Source of the DNA: Acinetobacter chinensis
GTDB lineage: Bacteria; Pseudomonadota; Gammaproteobacteria; Pseudomonadales; Moraxellaceae
Length of the DNA stretch: 64,000 nucleotides
Direction: 5' to 3'
Assembly: GCF_002165375.2 (NCBI RefSeq)
Contig: NZ_CP032134.1
Span: 620,001 to 684,000 of the forward strand
Below the pieces are notes generated by a model. It was not told the origin of the DNA. It worked only from the letters and a program-made list of their open reading frames with translations, and did not search any database. A program made the position numbers and the translations under genes. Every line of letters begins with the position of its first letter. Position 1 is the stretch's first letter. This document shows positions 9,509 to 18,483 of the stretch, in pieces.

Positions 9509-10507
9509 ATGGTGCAGCCAGTTGATATTGTGATTGCATGGGTGGATGGAAATGATCAGGCTTTAAAGCGCAAGCGTCATCAGTTCCTGACCGGCGAAGA
9601 TCCGTCTGATGCAGTCAGCGACACCCGATTTGCCAGTAATGATGAAATTTATTTCAATATTGCCTCTATTTTGAAATATGTACCGTTCTGTCGAAATATT
9701 TATGTTGTAACTGATCAGCAAAAACCTGCATTTATTGATGAATTTGCAGAGCAGGGACTCTGTGCTGCCGATAAAATCCGAGTTGTTGATCATCAGGAAA
9801 TTTTTGCAGGTTATGCCCAGTATCTACCGACGTTCAATACACGTTCGATTGAATCCATGCTGTGGAATATTCAGGGGCTGTCTGATTATTTTATTTACCT
9901 GAATGATGATTTTTTCTTTAATGCACATGCAAAAGTCGAAGATTTTCTTGAAAATCATAAGATTGTGACTTATGGTCACTGGCAGAGTAATTTTGCATTG
10001 AAACTGAAGCTGAAATACCGTCAGTTTCTACAGCAACAGACAGGAAAGCCTGTCCAGCCTAAACATATGATTGCTCAGATGTTGAGTGCAGACGTGCTGG
10101 GTATGAACAGGTTTTTTGAGATACACCATTATCCGCATATTATTGATCGGAACATACTGAAAGATTATCTGCTGACACACCCTGAACGGCTTGAAACACA
10201 GATTAAATTCAGATTCAGAAGCGTAGAGCAGATTAACCCTGTCACACTGATGAATCATTTGAAAATTCAGGCAGATCAGGTAGTGCTGAAAGCTGATCTG
10301 GATCTGGCATATCTGAAAAATGAAGCCAGTGTGCAGCAGTTTATTCAGGCTACTGAAAACGAAAATATTCTGTATGGTTGTATTCAGAGTCTGGATCAGT
10401 TACAGCCTGAACCGGCAGCACAGATCCGTCAGGCAATGATAAATAAACTGGGTGACTTTTTGCCGGCATCCGTTCTTTCATTTGACGCAGCAGGAAATCA
10501 TGCATGA
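9509..10507 (+). CDS. Stealth-family sugar phosphotransferase
   Basis: About 332 residues. It carries the conserved blocks of the Stealth family: VDIVIAWVDG at the N-terminus (CR1), DEIYFNIASILKYVPF with IYVVTD (CR2), and NTRSIESMLWNI followed by YFIYLNDDFFF. Stealth proteins transfer hexose-1-phosphate from a UDP-sugar, giving phosphodiester-linked sugars in capsules and related glycans. The frame extends to an ATG at 9491 with no ribosome-binding site. AGAGG at 9500-9504 is four bases before the ATG at 9509, which also starts closer to CR1, so 9509 was chosen. It overlaps the following GT25 gene by 4 bases, so the two are coupled. Confidence 0.84.
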   Translation: MVQPVDIVIAWVDGNDQALKRKRHQFLTGEDPSDAVSDTRFASNDEIYFNIASILKYVPFCRNIYVVTDQQKPAFIDEFAEQGLCAADKIRVVDHQEIFAGYAQYLPTFNTRSIESMLWNIQGLSDYFIYLNDDFFFNAHAKVEDFLENHKIVTYGHWQSNFALKLKLKYRQFLQQQTGKPVQPKHMIAQMLSADVLGMNRFFEIHHYPHIIDRNILKDYLLTHPERLETQIKFRFRSVEQINPVTLMNHLKIQADQVVLKADLDLAYLKNEASVQQFIQATENENILYGCIQSLDQLQPEPAAQIRQAMINKLGDFLPASVLSFDAAGNHA

Positions 10508-11268
10508 AAGTTGAAACTTATCTGATCAATTTGGATGGCAGTGATGACCGATTGGCCAGAGCAACTGCACAGTTAAATGATGTTAACTGGCCTTTTCAGC
10601 GCTTTTCGGCTTATGACGGTCGTGGCAAAGCATTAGCAGATTTTGAAAATCACGATGTTGCCGAAACTCAGCGTCTGATTGGCAGAAGCCTGCTCAATTC
10701 TGAACTGGGCTGTTATCTGAGCCATTATGGTTGTGCTGAAAAATTTTTGAAATCGGATGCTGATTATCTGGTGGTTCTTGAAGATGATATGAAAATCACT
10801 TCAGAATTTAAAACCACCCTGGATGCGCTGCTTGATTATCTGCATACCCATCCAGAACTGGACTGGTATCTGATCAATATTGCTGCAAAGAAGAAAAAAC
10901 TGTCCAGAGATGTGACTCAGATTGGAGAACACAGTCTTTGGCATGCTTATTATTTCCCGATTCGGGGACTGGGACTGATCTGGTCCAGAAAAGGTGCTGA
11001 GGAGTTTGTCCGTCAGGGTAGAACCATGACCATGCCGGTAGATATTTTTTTCCAGACCTGGCTGAGTAAAAATGGTAAAGGCTTAGGCGTCTGGCCTGCA
11101 TTGGTCAGACCTGCGGGGCTGGACAGTGACATTCTGGGGACAGTGGCTTCACAGGGTATTTCCCGAAAACAGAAAGAAAACCGCAGTTCATCGTACGAGC
11201 TGAAAAAGCAGAAACGGATGTGGCGTGACCGTATCTATGCCGTTAAGCATTTATTGACAGGTCAGTAA
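10504..11268 (+). CDS. Glycosyltransferase family 25, first copy
   Basis: A 254-residue GT25 (LPS-type) transferase. It starts with the YLINLDGSDDRLARA motif, has the LNSELGCYLSHYGCAEKFL block, and a VVLEDDMK acidic motif (Glu93-Asp94-Asp95) used to bind the metal-nucleotide donor. GT25 enzymes commonly add Glc or Gal to lipooligosaccharide cores. It is the middle gene of a tightly packed trio (4-base overlap upstream, 7-bp gap downstream). The exact donor cannot be read from the sequence. Confidence 0.88.
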   Translation: MKVETYLINLDGSDDRLARATAQLNDVNWPFQRFSAYDGRGKALADFENHDVAETQRLIGRSLLNSELGCYLSHYGCAEKFLKSDADYLVVLEDDMKITSEFKTTLDALLDYLHTHPELDWYLINIAAKKKKLSRDVTQIGEHSLWHAYYFPIRGLGLIWSRKGAEEFVRQGRTMTMPVDIFFQTWLSKNGKGLGVWPALVRPAGLDSDILGTVASQGISRKQKENRSSSYELKKQKRMWRDRIYAVKHLLTGQ

Positions 11269-11275
11269 TTGAAGC

Positions 11276-12049
11276 ATGAAAAGTTTAGTTATCAGTTTAA
11301 AAACGGCAACAGAGCGTAGAGAACATATTGAACGCCAGTTTTCACAGCAACAGGTTCAGTATGAGTTTTTTGATGCTTTGACGCCTGATCTGGCTGCACC
11401 TCTTGCAGAAAAAATGCAGCTGAAAGTCGACGAGCAGTTTCTTTCACCTGGTGAACTGGCGTGCTTTATGAGCCATGTTTCCATCTGGAAGAAAATGGTG
11501 GATGAAAATATTCCCTTTCTGGCTGTGTTTGAAGATGATGTCTACCTTGGAGAGCAGTCAGCGTTGTTGTTGAACAGTTCTGACTGGATTTCATCTGAAT
11601 ATGACATTATTAAAACGGAAGCTTTTGCTGAAAAAGTCTTTCTCGGAGCAGCTGCAGCAGACCTGCCTGGTGATTTTCGTAAACTGTATCCATTGAGAGG
11701 TAAAAATCTGGGGACAGCAGGCTATATTCTTTCACTGAAAGGAGCACAGACCTATCTGTCCTATGTGCAGAAAGTTCAGCTGATTGCACTGGATCAGCTG
11801 ATGTTCGGTGACTTTATTCGGGAAGGCAGTGTGCCTGTTTACCAGGTCAGCCCTGCTTTATGTATCCAGGAAATGATGCTGTACCCTGAAAAAAGTAAAA
11901 CCTCGATGGTCAGTGATCTGGTGACAGAGCGCAAACAGCGCATGAAAAAGTATAAGAAAAAGGGTTGGGCTAAGGTTCAGGTTGAACTGGAGCGGATTGT
12001 AAGTCAGCTGAAATATATGCTGTTTGGAAAACATGTGGGTTTTAAATAA
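11276..12049 (+). CDS. Glycosyltransferase family 25, second copy
   Basis: A 257-residue GT25 transferase with the same layout as its upstream neighbour: VISLKTATERREHI at the start, LSPGELACFMSHVSIW in the middle of the N-terminal half, and AVFEDDVYLG (Glu86-Asp87-Asp88). The C-terminus is Lys-rich (KKYKKKGWAK), which may favour contact with the anionic membrane surface. The sequence differs enough from the first copy to suggest a different linkage rather than a recent duplicate. It is convergent with the LpxL/LpxM-like gene, with only 10 bp between them. Confidence 0.88.
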   Translation: MKSLVISLKTATERREHIERQFSQQQVQYEFFDALTPDLAAPLAEKMQLKVDEQFLSPGELACFMSHVSIWKKMVDENIPFLAVFEDDVYLGEQSALLLNSSDWISSEYDIIKTEAFAEKVFLGAAAADLPGDFRKLYPLRGKNLGTAGYILSLKGAQTYLSYVQKVQLIALDQLMFGDFIREGSVPVYQVSPALCIQEMMLYPEKSKTSMVSDLVTERKQRMKKYKKKGWAKVQVELERIVSQLKYMLFGKHVGFK

Positions 12050-12059
12050 GCCTCACATG

Positions 12060-12959
12060 TTATATGGAAACTGACCTGAGTTCATCTATGCCCATATTGT
12101 AAAGATTCCGGGTTTCAGCTGTACCGCGGAATCTTTTGTATCCCCACATATACTGTTCAGGACAGCGGTTGATCATTTTTTCGATGGCAAGATTCAGTTC
12201 TGCTACAGCGGTTTCAGTATCCCGACTATACATCTCTTCAGTCCCTATATCTTCAATGTAAATATCAAAGCCATCATTTTCAGCCCGTCTTAAGCAGATC
12301 ATTGAAATCAGACGGCAATGTGTTTTTTGCGCAAGTTTTGAACTCAGAGTGCTGGTCAGAGTTGGAATTCCAAAGAACGGAGAGGGAATACCACCAGAAG
12401 GTTGAGGCACATGATCGGGTAGAATCACACTGAACCCTCCCTGTTTCAGATTTTTAAACAGTGCTTTAACACCATTTGCATCTGTCGGAACCATGGTGGT
12501 ATTCAGACGTTCGCGGGCTTTACGCACAAAGGTTTCCATTGTGGGGTTATCTATGGGCTTGTACATAATGGTGGGTGTGCCGTACTGATGCACCCACGGA
12601 TTCATGATTTCCCAGTTGCCCAGATGCGGTGTAATAATTAAAGCCCCTTTAGGGTCATTCAATGCATCCTGAAGAGTACTCAGGTTGTGTACATTTTTAA
12701 TCTGTCGGATATTCCACTCTGTTGGCATAGCCCAGCATTTGAGCGATTCAGCATAACTAAGACACTGGTGTACAACGCTGCTGCGCGCCAGCTGTTCCTG
12801 TTGATCTGTGCTCAGTGTCGGATAGCACAGCGCAATATTGACACGGGACTTCCATAACATTCCCTTATCTTTCTGACTGTTGATGATGCTGGCAGCTGTT
12901 CTGGCAACAGCTCTCAGTGCAGGCATTGGAGTAAAGCGGAAGATAGACAGTAAACTCAT
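12060..12959 (-). CDS. LpxL/LpxM-like lipid A late acyltransferase, copy 1
   Basis: A 299-residue member of the bacterial lipid A (lauroyl/myristoyl) acyltransferase family. The catalytic HxxxxE motif is HLGNWE (His112/Glu117), and downstream family blocks VILPDHVPQPSGG and EQYMWGYKRFRG are present. Such enzymes add secondary acyl chains to lipid A at the inner membrane. The N-terminal hydrophobic anchor is weaker than in E. coli LpxL. A second, divergent copy lies at 20022-20918; which one corresponds to LpxL or LpxM cannot be decided here. It is divergent from rmlB across 221 bp. Confidence 0.85.
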   Translation of the reverse strand: MSLLSIFRFTPMPALRAVARTAASIINSQKDKGMLWKSRVNIALCYPTLSTDQQEQLARSSVVHQCLSYAESLKCWAMPTEWNIRQIKNVHNLSTLQDALNDPKGALIITPHLGNWEIMNPWVHQYGTPTIMYKPIDNPTMETFVRKARERLNTTMVPTDANGVKALFKNLKQGGFSVILPDHVPQPSGGIPSPFFGIPTLTSTLSSKLAQKTHCRLISMICLRRAENDGFDIYIEDIGTEEMYSRDTETAVAELNLAIEKMINRCPEQYMWGYKRFRGTAETRNLYNMGIDELRSVSI

Positions 12960-13180
12960 GTATCAACGGTTTAAAAAATTAATGACTTTATTTTACTGCA
13001 AAATCTTTTTTGACTTAAAGACAGTCGTGGTTGTTGTGCTGTAACACAGTAAAACAGTGTAATTTAATTCAAAGTGCTCAACGAAAATATCTATTTTTTT
13101 GATAGAATAATGCGATAAGTAACTTTTTATTTTTTAAATAATTGATATTCAGGATCACCGGATTAAAGGGTTAGAAAAAC

Positions 13181-14239
13181 ATGCGTATTCTTGTGACTGG
13201 CGGGGCTGGATTTATTGGCTCAGCATTGATTCGGTTTCTTATTTCAAATACTGCCAATCAAGTCTGTAATTTAGATAAATTAACATATGCCGGTAATCTT
13301 GAATCGTTGACAGAAATTGAAAACTCACCTGCCTATCAGTTCAGACAGATTGATATCTGTGATGGAGCTGCACTTGAGCAGGTGGTGCAGGAGTTTCAAC
13401 CTGAAGTGGTGATGCATCTTGCGGCTGAGTCGCATGTAGACCGTTCAATTGATGGCCCTGCTGCATTTATTCAGACCAATATTGTTGGGACGTACACTTT
13501 GCTGGAAGTTGTCCGTAAATACTGGATGACTTTGGCGGCTGAGCAGAAAGACAGTTTCCGTTTTCACCATATTTCGACAGATGAAGTCTATGGTGATCTT
13601 GAAGGGACAACAGATCTGTTCACTGAAACTACATCCTATGCGCCAAGTTCGCCTTATTCTGCAAGTAAAGCCAGTTCAGACCATCTAGTCAGAGCATGGC
13701 ACAGAACTTATGGACTACCAGTGCTGGTTACCAACTGTTCAAATAATTATGGACCGTACCATTTTCCTGAAAAACTGATTCCTCTAGTGATTCTGAATGC
13801 ACTTGAGGGTAAGCCTTTGCCTGTGTATGGAAATGGTCAGCAGATCCGCGACTGGCTGTTTGTGGAAGATCATGCCCGCGCACTGTATAAAGTCGTGACT
13901 GAGGGTGTGGTGGGAGAAACCTACAATATCGGTGGTCATAATGAAAAACAGAATATTGAAGTGGTTAGAACCATCTGCGGTATTCTGGATGAATTAAGTC
14001 CATCGAAGAGTGGACAACCGTATGCTGACCAGATCACTTTTGTGAAAGATCGTCCAGGGCATGATTTGAGATATGCGATTGATGCTTCAAAAATTGCTAC
14101 TGAACTGGGGTGGAAGCCACAGGAGACCTTTGAGTCGGGTATCCGTAAAACCGTGGAGTGGTATCTGAGTCATATGAGCTGGTGCCAGCATGTGCAGGAT
14201 GGCAGTTATCAACGGGAAAGACTGGGGACAGAGGGTTAA
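13181..14239 (+). CDS. rmlB: dTDP-glucose 4,6-dehydratase
   Basis: A 352-residue extended SDR enzyme converting dTDP-glucose to dTDP-4-oxo-6-deoxyglucose. The NAD motif GGAGFIG is at residues 7-13. The active-site Asp134-Glu135 in STDEVYGDL and the Tyr159/Lys163 pair in PYSASKAS are present, all diagnostic of RmlB. It is the first gene of an eight-gene operon. The product feeds the FdtA/QdtA-type isomerase encoded two genes downstream; no rmlC or rmlD is present, so rhamnose is not the end product here. Confidence 0.96.
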   Translation: MRILVTGGAGFIGSALIRFLISNTANQVCNLDKLTYAGNLESLTEIENSPAYQFRQIDICDGAALEQVVQEFQPEVVMHLAAESHVDRSIDGPAAFIQTNIVGTYTLLEVVRKYWMTLAAEQKDSFRFHHISTDEVYGDLEGTTDLFTETTSYAPSSPYSASKASSDHLVRAWHRTYGLPVLVTNCSNNYGPYHFPEKLIPLVILNALEGKPLPVYGNGQQIRDWLFVEDHARALYKVVTEGVVGETYNIGGHNEKQNIEVVRTICGILDELSPSKSGQPYADQITFVKDRPGHDLRYAIDASKIATELGWKPQETFESGIRKTVEWYLSHMSWCQHVQDGSYQRERLGTEG

Positions 14240-14242
14240 ATA

Positions 14243-15121
14243 ATGACTACAGTAACAAAAGGTATTATTCTGGCAGGCGGTTCAGGTACCCGTTTATACC
14301 CAATCACCAAAGGCGTTTCCAAGCAGCTTTTACCAATCTACGATAAACCTATGGTTTATTATCCTTTGTCTGTTCTGATGCTTGCAGGTATTCGTGAAGT
14401 ACTGATAATCAGTACTCCAGACGATATAGATGGATTTAAGCGGTTACTGGGTGATGGCTCACAGTTTGGTATTGAATTACATTATGAAATTCAACCCAGC
14501 CCAGACGGTTTAGCGCAGGCATTCATTATTGGTGAAGACTTCATTGGTGACAGTAACGTTTGCCTGGTTCTTGGCGATAATATTTTTTATGGTCAGGGTT
14601 TCACACCAATGTTACGTCAGGCAGTTGCACGGGAAAAGGGTGCGACAGTGTTCGGTTATCAGGTTAAAGACCCTGAGCGTTTTGGCGTGGTTGAGTTCGA
14701 TGAGCAGAAACGGGCAGTTTCACTTGAAGAAAAACCTGAACATCCGAAGTCCAATTTTGCAGTAACGGGGCTTTACTTCTACGATAATGAAGTCATTCAG
14801 ATTGCGAAGCAGGTGAAGCCTTCTGATCGTGGTGAGCTGGAAATTACAACTGTAAATCAGATCTATCTGGAAAAAGGTAATCTGAATGTTGAGTTGCTCG
14901 GACGTGGTTTTGCATGGTTGGATACTGGAACACATTCGAGTCTACTTGAAGCAGCACAGTTTGTTGAAACGATAGAGAAACGCCAGGGTTATAAAGTCGC
15001 CTGTCTGGAAGAGATCGCACTCAATAACGGATGGTTGAGTAAGCAGCAGGTGTTATCCATTGGGCAGAGCATGAGTAAAAATGACTATGGACAGTATCTG
15101 ATCTCTTTGGTGAATGAGTAA
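14243..15121 (+). CDS. rmlA: Glucose-1-phosphate thymidylyltransferase
   Basis: 292 residues, the normal RmlA length. It makes dTDP-glucose from dTTP and glucose-1-phosphate. The nucleotide-binding signature GGSGTRLYPIT starts at residue 12 and is followed by KQLLPIYDKPM. A GDNIFYGQGF segment and the EKP(E/K)HPKSNFAVTGLY region complete the family pattern. The start is 3 bp after rmlB, and its stop overlaps the start of the ketoisomerase (TAATG), so translation is coupled. Confidence 0.97.
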   Translation: MTTVTKGIILAGGSGTRLYPITKGVSKQLLPIYDKPMVYYPLSVLMLAGIREVLIISTPDDIDGFKRLLGDGSQFGIELHYEIQPSPDGLAQAFIIGEDFIGDSNVCLVLGDNIFYGQGFTPMLRQAVAREKGATVFGYQVKDPERFGVVEFDEQKRAVSLEEKPEHPKSNFAVTGLYFYDNEVIQIAKQVKPSDRGELEITTVNQIYLEKGNLNVELLGRGFAWLDTGTHSSLLEAAQFVETIEKRQGYKVACLEEIALNNGWLSKQQVLSIGQSMSKNDYGQYLISLVNE

Positions 15122-15534
15122 TGATGAGTCTTATAAAGTTAATTGATTTACCTGATCTGGGAGATGACAGAGGCGGTCTGGTTGCAATTGAGTCAAACCA
15201 GTCGGTCCCGTTTGAAGTCAAGCGACTGTATTATATTTTTAATACAACGGACAGACCCCGTGGTTTTCATGCACATATAGAGCTGAAGCAGCTGGCGATA
15301 TGTCTTAAAGGAAGCTGTCGTTTTATACTCGATGATGGTAAGTCAAAAGAAGAAATTCTCCTGGATACCCCATTACAGGGGTTATATATTGATGGAGTTG
15401 TCTGGCGGGAAATGCATGATTTTTCTGAAGATTGTGTTCTCCTGGTACTTGCAAGTGAACATTTCAGCGAAGCAGATTATATTCGGGATTATCAGGACTT
15501 TTTAAAGGCAGTGCAGAATGGAAATAGAATTTGA
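15121..15534 (+). CDS. dTDP-4-oxo-6-deoxyglucose 3,4-ketoisomerase (FdtA/QdtA type)
   Basis: A 137-residue single-domain cupin of the WxcM/FdtA family. It has IDLPDLGDDRGGLVAIE at the start and RGFHAHIELKQ with the His50/His52 pair that matches the catalytic histidines described for FdtA-type isomerases. It moves the keto group from C4 to C3 of dTDP-4-oxo-6-deoxyglucose, giving the precursor for a 3-amino sugar. FdtA (galacto product, Fuc3N) and QdtA (gluco product, Qui3N) differ at few positions, so I leave the choice open. A second ATG three bases on is an alternative start. Confidence 0.88.
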   Translation: MMSLIKLIDLPDLGDDRGGLVAIESNQSVPFEVKRLYYIFNTTDRPRGFHAHIELKQLAICLKGSCRFILDDGKSKEEILLDTPLQGLYIDGVVWREMHDFSEDCVLLVLASEHFSEADYIRDYQDFLKAVQNGNRI

Positions 15535-16066
15535 TCAACTGAGAGCTGGAACAGTTCATTTCAGGCTGGTGGAAGAAGAAGATGCTGCTTTCATTTGTGG
15601 CTTAAGAAATAATCCTGTACTGAATAAGCATATCTCACAGTCGTCAGCTGTCGTTGATGAGCAAAGAGCATGGATTAAGACTTATAAAAACAGGGAAAAT
15701 CTTGGACAGGAATACTACTTTATCATCTGTAGAAATGATAACAATCTTCCTGTGGGTACGATCCGATTATATGACTTTCAGCTAAACCCGAAGAAATCAT
15801 TCTGTTGGGGAAGCTGGATATTAAATGAGAACAAACCACGCTTTGCTGCCATTGAAAGTGCATTGCTGGTATATAAGTTCGCATTTGAGCAACTGAAATT
15901 TGAACAGTCTCATTTTGATGTGCGTAAAGAAAATACCGGCGTACATAACTTCCATATGAGACTGGGTGCTCAGCATATTGATGGAAATGAGCTGGATAAT
16001 TTTTATATTTATCCGTCTTCAAAATATTATGAAATTCTGAATGAATATCAGAAGTTTCTGGGTTAA
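15518..16066 (+). CDS. GNAT-family N-acyltransferase of the amino-sugar operon
   Basis: A 182-residue GNAT-fold protein (RLVEEEDAAFICGLRNNP at the start, PVGTIRLYDF in the central strands, VRKENTGVHNFHMRLGA as the acyl-CoA/acceptor region). It overlaps the ketoisomerase gene by 17 bases. Position between the isomerase and aminotransferase genes suggests that it N-acylates the 3-amino group of dTDP-Fuc3N/Qui3N. The usual enzymes for that step, FdtC and QdtC, are left-handed beta-helix acetyltransferases; none is encoded here, so this GNAT probably replaces them. The acyl donor is uncertain, see the MaoC-type neighbour. Confidence 0.78.
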   Translation: MEIEFDQLRAGTVHFRLVEEEDAAFICGLRNNPVLNKHISQSSAVVDEQRAWIKTYKNRENLGQEYYFIICRNDNNLPVGTIRLYDFQLNPKKSFCWGSWILNENKPRFAAIESALLVYKFAFEQLKFEQSHFDVRKENTGVHNFHMRLGAQHIDGNELDNFYIYPSSKYYEILNEYQKFLG

Positions 16067-16069
16067 GGC

Positions 16070-16486
16070 ATGCAGACGCTAAAGATTGAAAATATTAAAG
16101 TTGGCGATAAAGCTGAATTACAGCGCTGTTTCAGTGCTGAAGAAGTAACAGCATTTTCCAGACTGTCAGGAGACATTAATCCTGTACATCTTGATGAGGA
16201 ATATGCATCAAATACGATGTTTGGTTCAAGAATTGTGCATGGTGCGCTTGCTTCCAGTATTTTTTCTACTATTTTTGCAAACACTTTACCAGGTCCTGGT
16301 TGTATATATCTGAAATCAGAAAATAAATTTCTGAAACCTGTTTATCTGAATGACATTGTGGACTATCAGGTTGAGGTCGTTGAGATTAACAGTGAACGCA
16401 AAAAAGTGATATTTGAGACCCGTGCTTTTATTAATGGTAAAACGTGTATAGCTGGGACAGCAGAGTTATACATTCCAGGTGAATAA
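16070..16486 (+). CDS. MaoC-type (R)-specific enoyl-CoA hydratase-like protein
   Basis: A 138-residue single hot-dog-domain protein with the hydratase motif SGDINPVHLDEEYA (Asp35 and His40 in the catalytic positions) and RIVHGALASS. Family members add water to trans-2-enoyl-CoA to give (R)-3-hydroxyacyl-CoA. It begins 3 bp after the GNAT gene and ends about 4 bp before the aminotransferase start, so it is an integral operon member. The likely role, by inference, is to make (R)-3-hydroxybutanoyl-CoA (or a similar acyl-CoA) as donor for the GNAT. A dehydratase acting on a sugar is less likely because the fold and motif fit CoA esters. Confidence 0.82.
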   Translation: MQTLKIENIKVGDKAELQRCFSAEEVTAFSRLSGDINPVHLDEEYASNTMFGSRIVHGALASSIFSTIFANTLPGPGCIYLKSENKFLKPVYLNDIVDYQVEVVEINSERKKVIFETRAFINGKTCIAGTAELYIPGE

Positions 16487-16490
16487 TCAG

Positions 16491-17612
16491 ATGACAATTC
16501 CATTTTTAGATTTAAAACAGATAAATCAGCAGTATCGTTCAGAACTGGTTGAAGCATGCACGCGTGTGATTGACTCAGGATGGTACATTGGCGGTAATGA
16601 ACTTGAAAAATTTGAGCAGAATTTTGCAGCATTCTGTGGTGTAAAATATGCAATTGGTGTTGCGAATGGTCTTGATGCACTGATACTTGTTCTTCGTGCA
16701 TGGAAAGAGCTGGGTAAGCTTAAAGATGGTGATGAAGTCATTGTACCAGCGAATACCTATATCGCGAGCATTCTTGCAATTACGGCAAATAATCTGACAC
16801 CTGTGCTGGTAGAGCCAGATGCTGGAAGTTTTAATATAGATCCTGAGTCTATTGAAAAAGTTATCACGGATAAAACTAGGGTTATTCTGGCAGTTCACCT
16901 TTATGGTCAGCTCGCTGATATGGTTTCAGTCATGTCGATTGCTGACAGACATAATTTGCTGGTGCTTGAAGATTCTGCTCAGGCGCATGGTGCTTCAAAA
17001 AATGGAGTCAGAGCCGGTAACTGGGGGCATGCCTCAGGTTTCAGTTTTTATCCAGGGAAAAATCTGGGTGCACTGGGCGATGCAGGTGCTGTCACAACAA
17101 ATGATGTTGCACTGGCAGATATGCTTAAAGCATTGCGTAATTATGGTTCACATGAAAAGTATAAGAACCTTGTACCAGGTGTAAACAGTCGTCTTGATGA
17201 GATTCAGGCAGCAATGCTTGATGTTAAGCTGAAATACCTTGAAGCAGAGATCAGTCATCGTAGACAGATTGCCTCTATGTATATGGAAGGAATTAAGAAT
17301 CCTTTAATTACATTGCCTCTACAACAGAGTGTGAATGCAACCGAATATGAACAGCATGTATGGCATCTGTTTGTTATACGCTGTGAAAAGCGTGATGAGC
17401 TGCAAAAATATTTACTCGATGCAGGCATTCAGACGCTGATTCATTACCCTGTGCCACCTCATAAACAGCAAGCCTATAAGGAAATGAATCACCTCAGTTA
17501 TCCTTTAACGGAAGAAATTCATCAGCAGGTACTGAGTTTACCTATGGGACCAACGCTGGATATTGAAAGTGTTCAGCAGGTTATTAATTTATGTAATGCA
17601 TTTAAGTCTTAA
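16491..17612 (+). CDS. dTDP-3-oxo-6-deoxyhexose aminotransferase (FdtB/QdtB type)
   Basis: A 373-residue DegT/DnrJ/EryC1/StrS PLP aminotransferase. It has IPFLDLKQINQQYR at the N-terminus, DSAQAHG (Asp161) and the PLP lysine in SFYPGKNLGALGDAGA (Lys190). It should transaminate the 3-keto sugar from the isomerase, giving dTDP-3-amino-3,6-dideoxyhexose. The frame extends to a GTG at 16479 overlapping the MaoC gene. AGGTGA at 16477-16482 is well spaced for the ATG at 16491, so that start was preferred. Confidence 0.92.
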   Translation: MTIPFLDLKQINQQYRSELVEACTRVIDSGWYIGGNELEKFEQNFAAFCGVKYAIGVANGLDALILVLRAWKELGKLKDGDEVIVPANTYIASILAITANNLTPVLVEPDAGSFNIDPESIEKVITDKTRVILAVHLYGQLADMVSVMSIADRHNLLVLEDSAQAHGASKNGVRAGNWGHASGFSFYPGKNLGALGDAGAVTTNDVALADMLKALRNYGSHEKYKNLVPGVNSRLDEIQAAMLDVKLKYLEAEISHRRQIASMYMEGIKNPLITLPLQQSVNATEYEQHVWHLFVIRCEKRDELQKYLLDAGIQTLIHYPVPPHKQQAYKEMNHLSYPLTEEIHQQVLSLPMGPTLDIESVQQVINLCNAFKS

Positions 17613-17614
17613 AA

Positions 17615-18466
17615 ATGAAAAATTCAGAATTACCTTTGGTTTCAGTTATCATTCCTTGCTATAACCATGAAAAATTTATTCAGGAAAGCATTCAGTCTGT
17701 GATAGATCAAACCTATTCACGTATGGAACTGATTGTTATTGATGATGGGTCAAAGGATAATTCTGTACAGAAAATTGAAGAAATGAGGTCTGCCTGTGAA
17801 AGCAGGTTTGAGCATTTCCAGTTTATTTTCAGAGAAAACAGAGGATTGAGCAGAACCCTGAATCAGGGGTTGAGCCTTGCACACGGAGACTATTTCAGTA
17901 CAGTTGCATCTGATGACATCATGTTGCCTGAAAAAACAGTAACTCAGCTGGATGTATTTAAAAAAGATCCATTAATTACAGCTGTTTTTGGTGCACATCA
18001 GTATATTGATGATGAAAGTAGGGTCGTCAGTGTAAAAAAAGGAGCATACAGAGAGTTCAGTTTTCAGGAGATCTTTTATCATCAGCATGATATCCCTGCA
18101 TCATCACAGATGATTCGACTTTCATCTCTGAGGGATATCGGAGGGTATAATGAAAACACAAAAGTTGAGGACTGGGATTTGTGGCTTCGATTAACAGAAA
18201 GTGGAGCTAAGCTGGTTTATATACCCGATGTTATTGTTGGCTACAGAATGCACGATAATAACTTAAGCAAAGATAAATCCTTGATGTTTAATGAAGTGTT
18301 TAATATTGTACAAAGGTATAAGGATAAAAAAGGCTTTCCTTATGCTGAATATAAAGTTTTTAAGTTTTATAAAATCAGACCTGCTAAAGAAAAAAGTTAT
18401 TTGCTGTATTTGTGGTTCAGACTGAAATATACACTTCTTTATCTGGCTAAAAGTATCAGTAAATAA
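17615..18466 (+). CDS. Glycosyltransferase family 2
   Basis: A 283-residue GT2 inverting transferase. It has PLVSVIIPCYNHEKFI at the start, the VIDDGSKD acidic motif, FRENRGLSRTLNQGL and the DxD-type ASDDIM. The WDLWLRL(T)ESG block after about residue 185 carries the catalytic-base region. It begins 2 bp after the aminotransferase gene. It is a good candidate for transferring the 3-acylamido sugar made by this operon onto the core, but the donor is not readable from the sequence. No membrane segment. Confidence 0.9.
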   Translation: MKNSELPLVSVIIPCYNHEKFIQESIQSVIDQTYSRMELIVIDDGSKDNSVQKIEEMRSACESRFEHFQFIFRENRGLSRTLNQGLSLAHGDYFSTVASDDIMLPEKTVTQLDVFKKDPLITAVFGAHQYIDDESRVVSVKKGAYREFSFQEIFYHQHDIPASSQMIRLSSLRDIGGYNENTKVEDWDLWLRLTESGAKLVYIPDVIVGYRMHDNNLSKDKSLMFNEVFNIVQRYKDKKGFPYAEYKVFKFYKIRPAKEKSYLLYLWFRLKYTLLYLAKSISK

Positions 18467-18483
18467 CAGGGTTTTCTTCGTAT

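Noticed and set aside
13181..14239. Possible rhamnose pathway because of rmlA and rmlB
   Set aside because: No rmlC or rmlD follows; a ketoisomerase and aminotransferase take the intermediate toward a 3-amino sugar instead.
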